Below, piece by piece: positions 46,469 to 57,356 of a DNA stretch of 64,000 bases. Position numbers and translations under genes: made by a program. The notes beneath the pieces were generated by a model, which had not been told where the DNA came from, ran no database searches, and worked only from the letters and a program-made list of their open reading frames with translations. This stretch comes from Saururus chinensis (lineage: Eukaryota; Streptophyta; Magnoliopsida; Piperales; Saururaceae). Each line of letters opens with the position of its first letter. Position 1 is the stretch's first letter. The stretch covers positions 10,103,968 through 10,167,967 of the forward strand of contig CP141141.1 in assembly GCA_035235625.1 (NCBI GenBank), given 5' to 3'.

Positions 46469-49010
46469 TCACAGTACATCAAATCTTTATGTATTCATAT
46501 AATCTTCATCATCAACCTTATAGCTAACACATCTTACTCGGAAGTCATCAAACTGAGCTCCTCAGAGCCAACCCCACTTATCACCCTTTTACCTATACCT
46601 CACTCATTATCTTACTTTTTAATTAATAATATATATGTTATGCTTATACAATTATGCAACACTCTTACTGTCTGGTAATCCCCCAACATACAATTCAGTC
46701 CAAACCACACTAATCTACTCCAATCCTTGCATGTCAAACTTACATCCTCTGTCTTCCACCATAAGCTTACACAGCCCCATCCAAATCCATACCAAATACT
46801 TTGTCACCTCTTACCATCAATCGCCCATACTTCTACCCACACACACATACCCATATCCATCACACATGTGTATAGCCATCATACATACATATGTCCAACA
46901 CACATATGTATCACATACACATACATAGCTTACCAACATACTCCCTAGCGATCACTAGCACACACATATTGCACATACATCAAACATACTTACAGCTCAC
47001 ATGCATGTCATATGCATTTCAACATAGCATAATTTATCTTCTTACATCATGCAAACAAATCATGATTTAACAACCCAAGCATTTAATCATACAATCCTAC
47101 CATGCTACTACACATTCAGAGCATGCTATCATGAAATTACAAGTTCAAATCTCCCCTACCTCATAATCCATGATGTTTGATAGTAGCACATGCCAGTGGC
47201 TATATCGGTAAGGGATTTGGCGGCCAAAAGCACTGCCAAGTTGAGAAGCTACTGTCCCGAGGCTTTAGGAAGCATCGGAAGTACTCACGGCCAAACAGGG
47301 TGACACAAATCAACATAGAAAAATTCATGATTCACGGTGGCACACTAAGGGAGGCTGGGAGAAATGTCATGCCAAGGAGTGGTAGGTGCGACCGGAAGCC
47401 GAGGTGTACTCACTAAAGTTCGGCTGGCTATTGAGACGTACTCATCAGGCTGCAAGATGTCAAATTGGTCGTGGACATCACCCAATGGCGTCAATTTTGT
47501 ATCTACAAAGGCCCACATAAGGGTGGAGGACATGGGGTGAGGCTCGAGGATGGAGGAGGGCTATGGTGTAAAATCCATTCGGTGGCAGAGCCATTCGATG
47601 GTCAGACAGTGCAAAAACCACTCCTACACCCTAAAATGCACACGTGGCCACATGTACATGCGTCCAAAGGGCCACTCGGGGGGTGGGGGGGGGGGGGGGG
47701 GGGGGAAGAGGGGTCTGATGGTGGCGGCCTAAGGTCCAAAAAGGGTGACTAGGAGGTGGTGGCTAAATAAAGTGGCAACATCATCGATCGCCACCAACAA
47801 CCAACACATTTGGTGTGGGTGGTTGTGCATCTTGCATGACATAGGGCATAGGGGTGTTTGTGTCACCAAACATAGTTCAGGAAGCGGCGGCCCTACCATT
47901 ATCGCCTTGAGCCTGACTAGAATCTAGTAGCCACAACAATGCTTCACCCCGTAAGGTCCAAGAATAAGGGCTTTTCTCTCCGGGTTCTGGGTCACGTGGG
48001 GATTGCGGGAGATGTAGGGGAGGTATAATCGGGCCAAGTGAGGCTAACCCTTGTTGTTGCAAAGCCAGGCCAGAGCCCATAATGGCCAAATGACCAGTGG
48101 CTCACTGGTGGCAGCGCCTGAGACGCACCCAGAGGCGTTTGAACCAAACAGTGCAACTGTGGCCCAACACGGGCAAAAAACCCAAAGGAAATGAAGAGGA
48201 GCAAGGGGTTACCAGCGGCTTTGGTCAGCTCCTTCGTGGACCTAGTAGCCTGGTGGATCTGTGTTCAATGGAGGGCGGCAGTAGACGACGGTGACATCCC
48301 TCCGGTAGCCCAACACAGAGAGAAACCAAACAAGGGAGGGGCATCTAGACTTGAGCAGAGGAGAGCCGGAGGGGTAGGAGGAGGAACTAGGCTGGATGGG
48401 GTGGCCCCTTGACTTCGCTAGACCAAGGCAGAGCCCGATGGAGGTCCGGTTGGCTATGGCTCGCTGTTGCCGGCCACCTTTTCACCAAAAATAGGGCATC
48501 AGCAGAAAAATGGGCACAGGGGGAAAGAGGAGTGGGGCAGCGGAGGAGAGGCCCACAGGGGCTGGGAGGAGCACCCACCCCCCCTATTGTTGTCAAGTTG
48601 GGGTAGAGCTCACGACGGTGTTATCTGAAATTCAAAACAGAGAGATAGAGGGGGAGGAGCTAACCGGGGCTGATCTGAGTGGGGGAGCCAACAAGGCCGG
48701 CCAGGGGCGGTGGCCTTGTTGTCGTTGGCTCGTGGCTGGCAGGATGGAGGCTGGGCAGGGCCCACTGGCACAGCCATGACACGAGATAGAGTGAGAGGGA
48801 AGAGAGGCAGGGGGGTCTGAAACATTTTGGAATGGGCTCGAACGAGCCTGCTTCATTTTCTTCTCTTTTCTTTTTTTTCTCTCTTTTTTCTTTCTTTCTC
48901 TCTCCTACTCTGACTCTCATTCTCTTTCTTTTTTGCATCGTAAGCGCATGTCAAGGCCTTCGGCCTATGACTGAACCCCACATCCGACTCTATGGGTACA
49001 AATAAATATG
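46469..49010 (-). mobile_element. Minus-strand LTR inserted in old gag, part 2, with GC-rich island
   Basis: This continues the LTR broken by the hAT element. It is AT-rich up to 47165, then GC-rich to about 48830 (no retroviral or host domain in any frame), then has a CT/GA-biased tract (48855-48935). The LTR 5' region in minus orientation is thus a purine-rich tract followed by a GC island, similar in placement to the GC island of the LTR at 59669. It is interrupted at 49010 by the young Athila element. Confidence 0.6.
47678..47705 (+). repeat. Poly-G tract (G6-T-G21)
   Basis: Six G, one T, then 21 consecutive G. It is able in principle to form G-quadruplexes and is prone to length error in sequencing. 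It lies in the GC-rich island of the LTR. Confidence 0.95.
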
Positions 49011-50429
49011 TGATCGTTTATAATTAAACCCTTTGCAAGTGTACAAGGTAATTGTACTAGGATAAGTATTTAAGGGTTGTCGAACCTCAGGGACGGATGG
49101 ATTATTACTAAATCTAAAAAGGAATTTGCTGATTACAAACTAAAAATAACTTAAACTTAAATTAAGCAAAAGAAAGAAATTAACTAGTTTAAAAACAAGA
49201 GATTAATATGATGGAAATTACTTAGGAAATTGAATCCACTATAGAACCATAACAATTCCTTAACTTTTAATCTAAATCTAGTGTGAATATGAACAATTAT
49301 TCTCAGCTACAAGCTAGAATTACTTCAAAGAGAATCATTAATTAACTTCCATGGCATGAACTATCTTCGACAATAGCACGAATCATCTACACTAAACTAG
49401 CTATAGGCATGACCCGTCTAATCTTAGTATAACTCATCCAAGTCATTAATTATCTGAACATTAAAACTATTGTATGACCATCTCATCTAAATCACAGAAA
49501 TTAGAATCGATGTAAATATCAAAACCACATCAATATATCATCTACAAGACAATAAATCAACATAGACTTGAATAAACATGAAAAGCTCTTCCATTAAAAA
49601 GGAAATCCATATCATACAATTGTCATCATTCACAACTGAGATCTAAATTAAAAAGAAAAGAAACTGAAACTTATCTATAGCTTCATCAACTCCTAAGTAA
49701 AAGAAAAGTCTAACCTTCCATGGTAGAAGAAAGCACTTGAATCTCCATTAAAAGCTTTGAATTCTCTTCCATCTTCTTCTTCCTTTTTCTCCTCCTAAAA
49801 TCTACTTGAATTCCCCAATTCTAAGCCAAATATGTCTTTTTATAGGCATAAGATCCGTAGGAAGAAGTCCAATATGAAAAGGATTGGAATTTGGGTCAAA
49901 CAAGGAAACTGCACGTTATGCCGATCGATCGCCCTGCATGCCTGTCAATCGGATACACTGTATTTTCATCTGAATTCACGTTATCCCGATCAATCGGTAA
50001 GTGACCCCGATCGATCGGGTACAGTGTTTCTGTTTTTCTGGACAGTTCATATTCTGTTCATTAAGTTTTCCTTCGTGTCCATATTAATTTCTAACTCGTT
50101 TATAACTCTGAAAAGTTGTCCAAATCACTTTAAAGCATATGAAGACTATTTTTAAGCATTTCAAATATCGTCCAAGTACTTCGATAAGCGCACTTTACCT
50201 ATAAAACATAAAATATCATACTTTAGACATGTATAATGTAATTAAAATTCCAACTTGATTTAAATACATGTCTAAACAACTAATAACTACAAAATTATTA
50301 ATAATTAAACTAAAATATTAATATCTATCTTAATCTAAATAAACCATAACTAACTCTAAATTAACCTAATCTATACTAGCAAATAAAGTAAAAAGGCATA
50401 TAAAATAGATATATATTTCATACTTATCA
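49011..50429 (-). repeat. Athila-like LTR, 3' copy
   Basis: The minus strand reads TGATAAGTATG...AACGATCA. It is identical to 55088-56506 except at 49147, 49713 and 50097. A TATA-type box lies at 49837-49844. GATCGATCG and GATCAATCG motifs lie at 49921-50020. Confidence 0.97.
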
Positions 50430-50444
50430 AATACCCCCAAACCT
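50430..50444 (-). other. Polypurine tract of the Athila-like element
   Basis: The minus strand reads AGGTTTGGGGGTATT immediately before the LTR start TGATAAGT, the usual form in this clade. Confidence 0.85.
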
Positions 50445-52217
50445 ATATTTTGCTAGTCCTCGAGCAAAACAAAAACAAAGTAAAATAACTAATCTTGAAA
50501 AATAAATAAAAGCCACTTTTGTAGGGAATCATGATTGCATTTAGCGTATGCAACAAGCCTTTAAACCCCTAGGTGTCCCTAGTTGAACGAGTTGTGTCTT
50601 GTGAGGGTTTGCAGTAATGATACCCACAAACATCTAAACCTAAGAAAAATAAAACAAACAAACAAGAAAACAAAAACTTGAAAAACAATCTTCTCTTAAA
50701 AACACATAACTATTTTTAAAAAGAACCAACCACAAATACTTGAAACAAGTAAACAATTAAGATCCGATCACTTTCAAGTAAGGAATAATCCATTTTATAA
50801 CCCCATCTTAGAAATAATTGTGCAACTACGTATATACATTTCAAAAATATAAATTGTAGAAACTTTGTAGTCATACAATTTCATTCTTTATTAACAAGCA
50901 TATCTTATGTGACCCATTAACCAAGCTCATTTAAGTTCACTAACTCAAAAATATAACAATGACAATCTTTCATCCTTAACATCTCATAATAAACCCTCAT
51001 GTAATAGCCTTCAAATTTCAATTAAATTTAGGGAATAAAAGCATAATATATATCAAAATATGACTTGTGCAATACTTAGTTCTATTAAGCTTTCTAAATA
51101 GTCCATGTAACAAGCGTTAGGCCAGTGTCCCTAATCCAGTTGGCTCAAGGCACTAGGTGTTGAAACACCTCTCAGGCTTAATAACTCGAACTATAAAGGC
51201 TACAGAACCAAGTAAGTCATAAAAGAATTTATCTCAACTTTTCACCTTTTGATGCGATCCCTTATACTTGCCTAGGCACATCCGGTTACTCAGTAAAAAG
51301 AGAAACAAACATTTATTCTTTTTTTCATCATCAAATCTTTTTTTTCATTCAATCTATTTTTTTTTCAACTTCTTTTTTTTCACTCTTTTTTTCATTTTTT
51401 TTTCTATTCTTTTTTTTATACACACTTATCCCATTTTTTTTCAAATAAAAGCTAAGCATAAAAATCTATCATAAAATATTAAAAATTACTCAATTGCCAA
51501 GTTTTCAAAAATATATGCTTAGTTAAAGATATCCCACTAAGATTACAAGTAATAAATCATAAAATTATATTCCTACAAGTTTCATGTGTGTGAGATGTGA
51601 TTTAAAAATATAAGCACAATTATCCAAGATAATGAAAATAAAATAGAAATTACTCACTTAATCATTTTCATCACTTAATTAATTACTTGAACTTTCTTCA
51701 TGAAATTGATCTCTTTAAAAATAGACATATACTTTTAAAAGAAAATAAGCAATAAAACCACTTAAAAGTAAACAAAAGAAAAATAAATAAAAAATACTCT
51801 AAAACATCCTAAAAGAAAAATAAGAAATAAAAATATCTTTCTACACCCCCAAACCTAAACTAAACATTGTCCTCAATGTTAAAGAAAATATATACTACAA
51901 TGACAAGAATAAGTAAGAGAGGGAAAGAAAGATATCACCTGAAAGCATAACTAATCAACTAATCTGAAAAGTGAAGTACATAGGATTGGAGAAAAGAAAT
52001 AAATATAAGTGATGAACATTTCCCCAAACCTAAAGTATTATATCCCATAAAAAAAACTATAATGTGAAAAAAAAACTGAGAAAATAAGTAAATAAAGCCT
52101 AAATGAAGCAAAGAAAATAAACAAAAGGAAAAGAAATATATCAAAAACATGGGTTGCCTCCCAAGAAGCGCCAAGTTTATTGTCTTCAGCCAGACATTGC
52201 CAACATTCTCAAATATA
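50445..52217 (-). other. Non-coding 3' internal region of the Athila-like element
   Basis: No open frame of note. It contains a long T-rich tract at 51316-51430 (A-rich in the element's sense), with runs broken by TTCA/CTTC, and further CCCAAACC pieces (51847, 52024) resembling extra polypurine tracts. Just after the gag-protease frame, the minus strand carries GGCGCTTCTTGGGAGGCAAC (about 52150-52175), a phrase I know from the 3' regions of plant Athila/Tat elements. Confidence 0.6.
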
Positions 52218-54791
52218 TCAGGGCGGCTGGTAGATATTAGCATTAGCTCTTCTTTTGAGTCTCCAAAAAGATGATATAGAAAAATTAGAAGGCACGACTT
52301 GATTATGGGCTGGTGCTACAAAAGATGGACCTCTATCATAAGCATCAAATCTAAAATTGTCTACCATAAAACATTCAGCATTAGAAGTTGCAGGCAAATG
52401 ATTAGACACATCAAAAATATTTAGTTGCACTTTCATGTTCTCAAAAGTCATCTCCATTACCCCCGTCCTACAATTTATACATACATTAGCTGTGGCAAGG
52501 AAAGGACGACCTAGAATGATAGGAATCTGATATGTGGGGTTGGCACCGGTCTCCATATCTAAGACAATAAAATCAACAGGGAAAAAGAACCGGTCAACCT
52601 TCACTAAGACATCCTCAATGACTCCTCGAGGCTTACGCACAGAATGGTCGGCTAGCTGCAAGGTAACTGATGTAGGCTGCAATTCTCCTAACCCTAGTTG
52701 CTCATACACCGAGTAAGGGAGTAGATTGACACTTGCACTAAGGTCAAGGAGGGCTCTATGGATGGAGTGATCACCTATGACACAAGAAATAGTGGGTACT
52801 CCAGGGTCCTTATACTTAGGTGGGGTGTCAAACTTCAAAAGAGAGCTAACTTGCTCGGTGAGAAAGACCTTCTTAGACACATGGGTCTTGGATTTACGCT
52901 TTTGAGTGCATAGGTCTTTAAGGAACTTAGCATAAGCAGGGACTTGCTTAATAGCATCTAAGAGGGGGAGATTAATTTTGACTTGTTTAAAAGTCTCAAG
53001 AATATCATCCATCTTAGCTGTGCTTTTTCTAAATGGTGGGGCCAGGTCAAGACATTGAGGAAAGAGTGCCCTAGGGATATAAGATCCATCGGAAGTGGTC
53101 TTAGACTGTGGCTCTGAGGAAGGGGAAGAAGATACAAACTCCTTCTCATGTGGTGCACTAACTTCTACTTGAGGTTCATTAGGGGCTACCCTCTCTAACT
53201 CCTCACTCCTATCATTTGTCACTGGTGTCCCCCCAACACTCTTGTCAATAATCCTCCCACTCCTAAGGGTCATTATGGAATTAACTTGTTCATTAGAGGG
53301 AGGAGCTTCCTCTACCTGAAATTGACTTTTAGGGTTTGGTAGGGGTTGACTTGGCAACGTCCCCATCTCTCTCTTGTTAATAACATTAGCTAGTTGTCCA
53401 ATTTGGGCTTCTAACTTTGCTATAGATTGTGTGTGAGAGTGGAGGAGTTGGGATTGAGATTGAAGGCCTTGCAAGGCACTCAAGACCTTTTCTTCAAAAC
53501 TTGGACTCCTATTGGGTTGGACATACGGAGGTTGCACTTGAGGTTGGTGGATATGGGCTGGTGGGACTTGGAATGGGTGCCTAGGGGGTTGGTTACCCAT
53601 AACCCCTTGGTTTTGTGTCTGCCAAGAAAAGTTAGGATGATTCCTCCACCCAGGGTTATATGTATTTGAAATTGGATTGTTCTCAGCCCTAGGGAAGGAT
53701 TGGGTGACATTTACATGGTCTTGGACAGGCTCAGGAAATTGAGAGGCAGAGGGGCACTCAATGATAGTATGGGCTGGGCTAAGGCATATTGTGCATGCAT
53801 CTTGAGTGAAGGGAGTGGGCTGATGGGTTGAAGTCATAAGAAGGTCCAGTTTCCTACTCAAAGTATCAACTTTAGAAGAGAGGTCTAATGGGTTTTTGAC
53901 TTCATACAAGCCACCCCTGGAGGGGGCATTGTTTAAGGTAGATAATCCACTCTCATTTCTATTCAACGCAGCATGTTGAAGAGAATTTTCACTCAAGTCC
54001 TCAAAAAGTTTCCATGCCTCATTTTCATTTTTTAACAAGAAAGTACCCCCACAACTTGCATCAACAAGATGACGGTTTTGTTCAGTAAGACCCTCGTAAA
54101 AATGTTGCACTAATTGCCACTTAGGGACAGCATGATGAGGACACCTCCTAAGAAGGTCCTTAAGTCTATCCCAACTCTCATGGAATTGTTCAGAGGGAAG
54201 TTGGGCAAAAGTGGTTATGGCCTTTCTCATTTGGTTGGTCTTACCTATGGGGAAGTACTTTTTAAGAAACTCTTGTTGCATTTGGGCCCATGTTGTGATA
54301 GTGTTTGGCTCTAATGAGTGAAGCCATTCCTTAGCCTTATCTTTCAATGTGAAAGGAAAAAGGCGAAGTTTAACAGCCTCATCGGTTAAATTTGAGAGCT
54401 TAAAAGTTGTGCATAGTTCTAAAAAGTCATCTAAGTGCCTATACGGGTTTTCATTATTAAGCCCATAAAAGGATTGAAGCATTTGAATGACATTGGGCTT
54501 AATTTCATAATTTTGAGCAGCAACCGCTGGCAACCTAATGCATGAAGGAGAGGTGTACTCATTGGGAGTGTAATACTCCCTTAGAGCTTTAAGTGGTGCA
54601 TCTACTAACTGATGTTCAGCCATGATGGGAGAAGTAGTGTGGGAGGAGGAATTGGTAGGTGAGTTTGGGGGTGTAGGGATGTAGGTCGAAGGCAACTCAG
54701 CTCTCCTAGATGTTCGCTCAGGCTCAGGGTCAAATGGTACTAATCGGGGGAGTAAGGAGCGACGACTACGCATACACCACAAACACACCAC
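52218..54791 (-). CDS. Athila-type Gag-protease polyprotein, intact open frame
   Basis: 857 residues without a stop. The Gag core (about residues 95-270) has NYEIKPNVIQML, RLFPFTLKDKAKEWLHSL, FLKKYFPIGKT, ESWDRLKDLLRRCPHH and FYEGLT. A CX2CX4HX4C knuckle lies at residues 333-346. A Pro/Gln-rich stretch (375-425) and a coiled-coil-like segment (433-470) follow, then the TLRSGR motif (508-513) typical of this clade. The retropepsin domain (about 640-800) has LLDLSASVNLLP, with the catalytic Asp at 683, and ILGRPF at 759-764. The triad reads Asp-Leu-Ser where the clade usually has Asp-Leu-Gly. The first Met is used here; an internal start at MAEHQ (residue 57) is possible. The frame ends after NIYQPP; no pol follows. 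Confidence 0.93.
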   Translation of the reverse strand: MVCLWCMRSRRSLLPRLVPFDPEPERTSRRAELPSTYIPTPPNSPTNSSSHTTSPIMAEHQLVDAPLKALREYYTPNEYTSPSCIRLPAVAAQNYEIKPNVIQMLQSFYGLNNENPYRHLDDFLELCTTFKLSNLTDEAVKLRLFPFTLKDKAKEWLHSLEPNTITTWAQMQQEFLKKYFPIGKTNQMRKAITTFAQLPSEQFHESWDRLKDLLRRCPHHAVPKWQLVQHFYEGLTEQNRHLVDASCGGTFLLKNENEAWKLFEDLSENSLQHAALNRNESGLSTLNNAPSRGGLYEVKNPLDLSSKVDTLSRKLDLLMTSTHQPTPFTQDACTICLSPAHTIIECPSASQFPEPVQDHVNVTQSFPRAENNPISNTYNPGWRNHPNFSWQTQNQGVMGNQPPRHPFQVPPAHIHQPQVQPPYVQPNRSPSFEEKVLSALQGLQSQSQLLHSHTQSIAKLEAQIGQLANVINKREMGTLPSQPLPNPKSQFQVEEAPPSNEQVNSIMTLRSGRIIDKSVGGTPVTNDRSEELERVAPNEPQVEVSAPHEKEFVSSSPSSEPQSKTTSDGSYIPRALFPQCLDLAPPFRKSTAKMDDILETFKQVKINLPLLDAIKQVPAYAKFLKDLCTQKRKSKTHVSKKVFLTEQVSSLLKFDTPPKYKDPGVPTISCVIGDHSIHRALLDLSASVNLLPYSVYEQLGLGELQPTSVTLQLADHSVRKPRGVIEDVLVKVDRFFFPVDFIVLDMETGANPTYQIPIILGRPFLATANVCINCRTGVMEMTFENMKVQLNIFDVSNHLPATSNAECFMVDNFRFDAYDRGPSFVAPAHNQVVPSNFSISSFWRLKRRANANIYQPP

Positions 54792-55063
54792 ACAATTTTA
54801 AGTGTAAAAGGGGAATAATAAGCAAAAACTAACTAAAAATAAATCAAAATAAAGAAAGAAAAGGATCTTGCAAACCGAAGAGAAGCACTATGCTTGGGAT
54901 GTCCACTTGTGGCCACAAGTGTAGAGAGCACGATCTTCAACTCAGCCTACAAGATCAAATTAACAAAAGGTAAGAAACTAAAAATTAACCTAAAAACTAA
55001 AGTAAACTGAATCTAAATTAGATAGAATTATCCTAATTCTAATTTAGTAACAAATCAACACCG

Positions 55064-55081
55064 TCCCCGGCAACGGTGCCA
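55064..55081 (-). other. Primer-binding site, tRNA-Asp type
   Basis: The minus strand reads TGGCACCGTTGCCGGGGA, one mismatch from the TGGCGCCGTTGCCGGGGA used by Athila elements with tRNA-Asp. It begins six bases after the LTR end. Confidence 0.92.
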
Positions 55082-55087
55082 AAAACT

Positions 55088-56506
55088 TGATCGTTTATAA
55101 TTAAACCCTTTGCAAGTGTACAAGGTAATTGTACTAGGATAAGTATTTAAGGGTTGTCGAACCTCAGGGACGGATGGATTATTACTAAATCTAAAAAGGA
55201 ATTTGCTGATTACAAACTAAAAACAACTTAAACTTAAATTAAGCAAAAGAAAGAAATTAACTAGTTTAAAAACAAGAGATTAATATGATGGAAATTACTT
55301 AGGAAATTGAATCCACTATAGAACCATAACAATTCCTTAACTTTTAATCTAAATCTAGTGTGAATATGAACAATTATTCTCAGCTACAAGCTAGAATTAC
55401 TTCAAAGAGAATCATTAATTAACTTCCATGGCATGAACTATCTTCGACAATAGCACGAATCATCTACACTAAACTAGCTATAGGCATGACCCGTCTAATC
55501 TTAGTATAACTCATCCAAGTCATTAATTATCTGAACATTAAAACTATTGTATGACCATCTCATCTAAATCACAGAAATTAGAATCGATGTAAATATCAAA
55601 ACCACATCAATATATCATCTACAAGACAATAAATCAACATAGACTTGAATAAACATGAAAAGCTCTTCCATTAAAAAGGAAATCCATATCATACAATTGT
55701 CATCATTCACAACTGAGATCTAAATTAAAAAGAAAAGAAACTGAAACTTATCTATAGCTTCATCAACTCCTAAGTAAAAGAAAAGTCTAGCCTTCCATGG
55801 TAGAAGAAAGCACTTGAATCTCCATTAAAAGCTTTGAATTCTCTTCCATCTTCTTCTTCCTTTTTCTCCTCCTAAAATCTACTTGAATTCCCCAATTCTA
55901 AGCCAAATATGTCTTTTTATAGGCATAAGATCCGTAGGAAGAAGTCCAATATGAAAAGGATTGGAATTTGGGTCAAACAAGGAAACTGCACGTTATGCCG
56001 ATCGATCGCCCTGCATGCCTGTCAATCGGATACACTGTATTTTCATCTGAATTCACGTTATCCCGATCAATCGGTAAGTGACCCCGATCGATCGGGTACA
56101 GTGTTTCTGTTTTTCTGGACAGTTCATATTCTGTTCATTAAGTTTTCCTTCGTGTCCATATTAATTTCTAACTTGTTTATAACTCTGAAAAGTTGTCCAA
56201 ATCACTTTAAAGCATATGAAGACTATTTTTAAGCATTTCAAATATCGTCCAAGTACTTCGATAAGCGCACTTTACCTATAAAACATAAAATATCATACTT
56301 TAGACATGTATAATGTAATTAAAATTCCAACTTGATTTAAATACATGTCTAAACAACTAATAACTACAAAATTATTAATAATTAAACTAAAATATTAATA
56401 TCTATCTTAATCTAAATAAACCATAACTAACTCTAAATTAACCTAATCTATACTAGCAAATAAAGTAAAAAGGCATATAAAATAGATATATATTTCATAC
56501 TTATCA
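55088..56506 (-). repeat. Athila-like LTR, 5' copy (promoter-bearing)
   Basis: This is the same 1,419-bp sequence as 49011-50429. In minus orientation a TATA box (CCTATAAAAAGA, 55914-55921) lies about 590 bp from the LTR start and should drive the element's RNA. The block 55998-56100 just upstream of it carries CCGATCGATCG, GTCAATCGG, CCGATCAATCGG and CCCGATCGATCGGG, nested self-complementary motifs. Confidence 0.97.
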
Positions 56507-56511
56507 ATACG

Positions 56512-56520
56512 CCAAAGCAT
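56512..56520 (-). mobile_element. Last bases of the minus-strand LTR in old gag
   Basis: The nine bases between the young Athila duplication and TATAT belong to the beginning of the interrupted minus-strand LTR (minus-strand TGCTTTGGC). One T (56520) is left over between the TG start and the TATAT duplication. Confidence 0.55.
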
Positions 56521-57356
56521 TATATTTTCTTGCTGAAAAAAATTAGCCTACGGTTACAATTTTGAAATTAGAAATTAAGCCTAACATTTTTCAAAGCGTC
56601 TATCATTTTACAAGCTTAATAATGAAAACCAATATAGGCACTTAGATGATTTTTTGGAGTTATGTACTACATTCAAGCTCACGAACCTCACTAAAGATGT
56701 TGTGCAACTCAAGCTTTTTCCTTTTCACATTGAAGGATAAAGCCAAACAATGGCTCCACTCCATGTAGTTGGATACAATTACCACATGGGCTTGAATGCA
56801 ACTTGAATTCTTCAAGAAGTACTTCCCCATAAGAAAGACTAATCAAATGTGCAATGGCATCACTACTTTCACTCAGCTTCTAGGTGAGAAACTCCATGAG
56901 AGTTGGGATAGACTTAAGGACCTTTTTCAAAAGGTTTCCCCATCATGTTGTCCCTAAATGCAGCTGGTTCAGTAATTCTATGAGGGTCTTACTAATAGTA
57001 ACCATCATGCAAGTTTTGGGGGCATGTTTTTGCTTAAGAATGAGAATGAGACATGGAAACTGCATGAGGACTTAGTGAAAACTCTTTACAACATGCTACA
57101 TTAAGAAGAAATGAGAGTTAGATATCTTCTTCAAACAATACCCCTTTAGGAGTAACATTTATTAAATTAAAAATCCAATTGGCCTTTCCACTAAAGTTAA
57201 CACATTGAGTAGGAAATTAGTTCTCCTCATGACTTCAACCCACCATCCTGCTCCCTACACTTAAGAAAAATGTGTCATATGTCTAAGTCCTCACCATACC
57301 ATCATTGAGTGCCCTTCAGCCCCTCAATTTCCAGAGCTTGTCCAATAGCGCATTAA
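56521..57356 (+). pseudogene. Old Athila-like gag, remainder after the insertions
   Basis: This continues the gag interrupted at 40724. Plus-strand translation with several stops and frame changes follows the young Gag: NENQYRHLDDFLELCTTFKL, LTNLTKDVVQLKLFPF, then ENSLQHATL and a decayed knuckle region (CVLTIPSL..). It ends in the spacer after the knuckle, where an LTR-like sequence starts. Relative to the young copy it is in the opposite orientation and clearly older. Confidence 0.85.

Larger units (their letters stand above)
49011..56506 (-). mobile_element. Young Athila-like non-autonomous LTR retrotransposon, 7,496 bp
   Basis: Two 1,419-bp LTRs (49011-50429 and 55088-56506) differ by eye at only three positions. 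Imperfect 5-bp flanking duplications (ATATG, ATACG) are present. On the minus strand the order is LTR, tRNA-Asp-type primer site, leader, one gag-protease frame, conserved non-coding 3' region, polypurine tract, LTR. No RT, RNase H or integrase is encoded, and the interior has no room for them. It would need an autonomous relative for reverse transcription and integration. It is nested in the minus-strand LTR. Confidence 0.95.

Noticed and set aside
47177-48940. Many overlapping open frames on both strands
   Set aside because: The GC-rich island inside an LTR leaves all frames open by composition; no motif, splice pattern or frame preference is seen.
53427-53710. Small frames opposite or overlapping the Athila-type Gag
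   Set aside because: They are shadows of the intact 857-codon frame.
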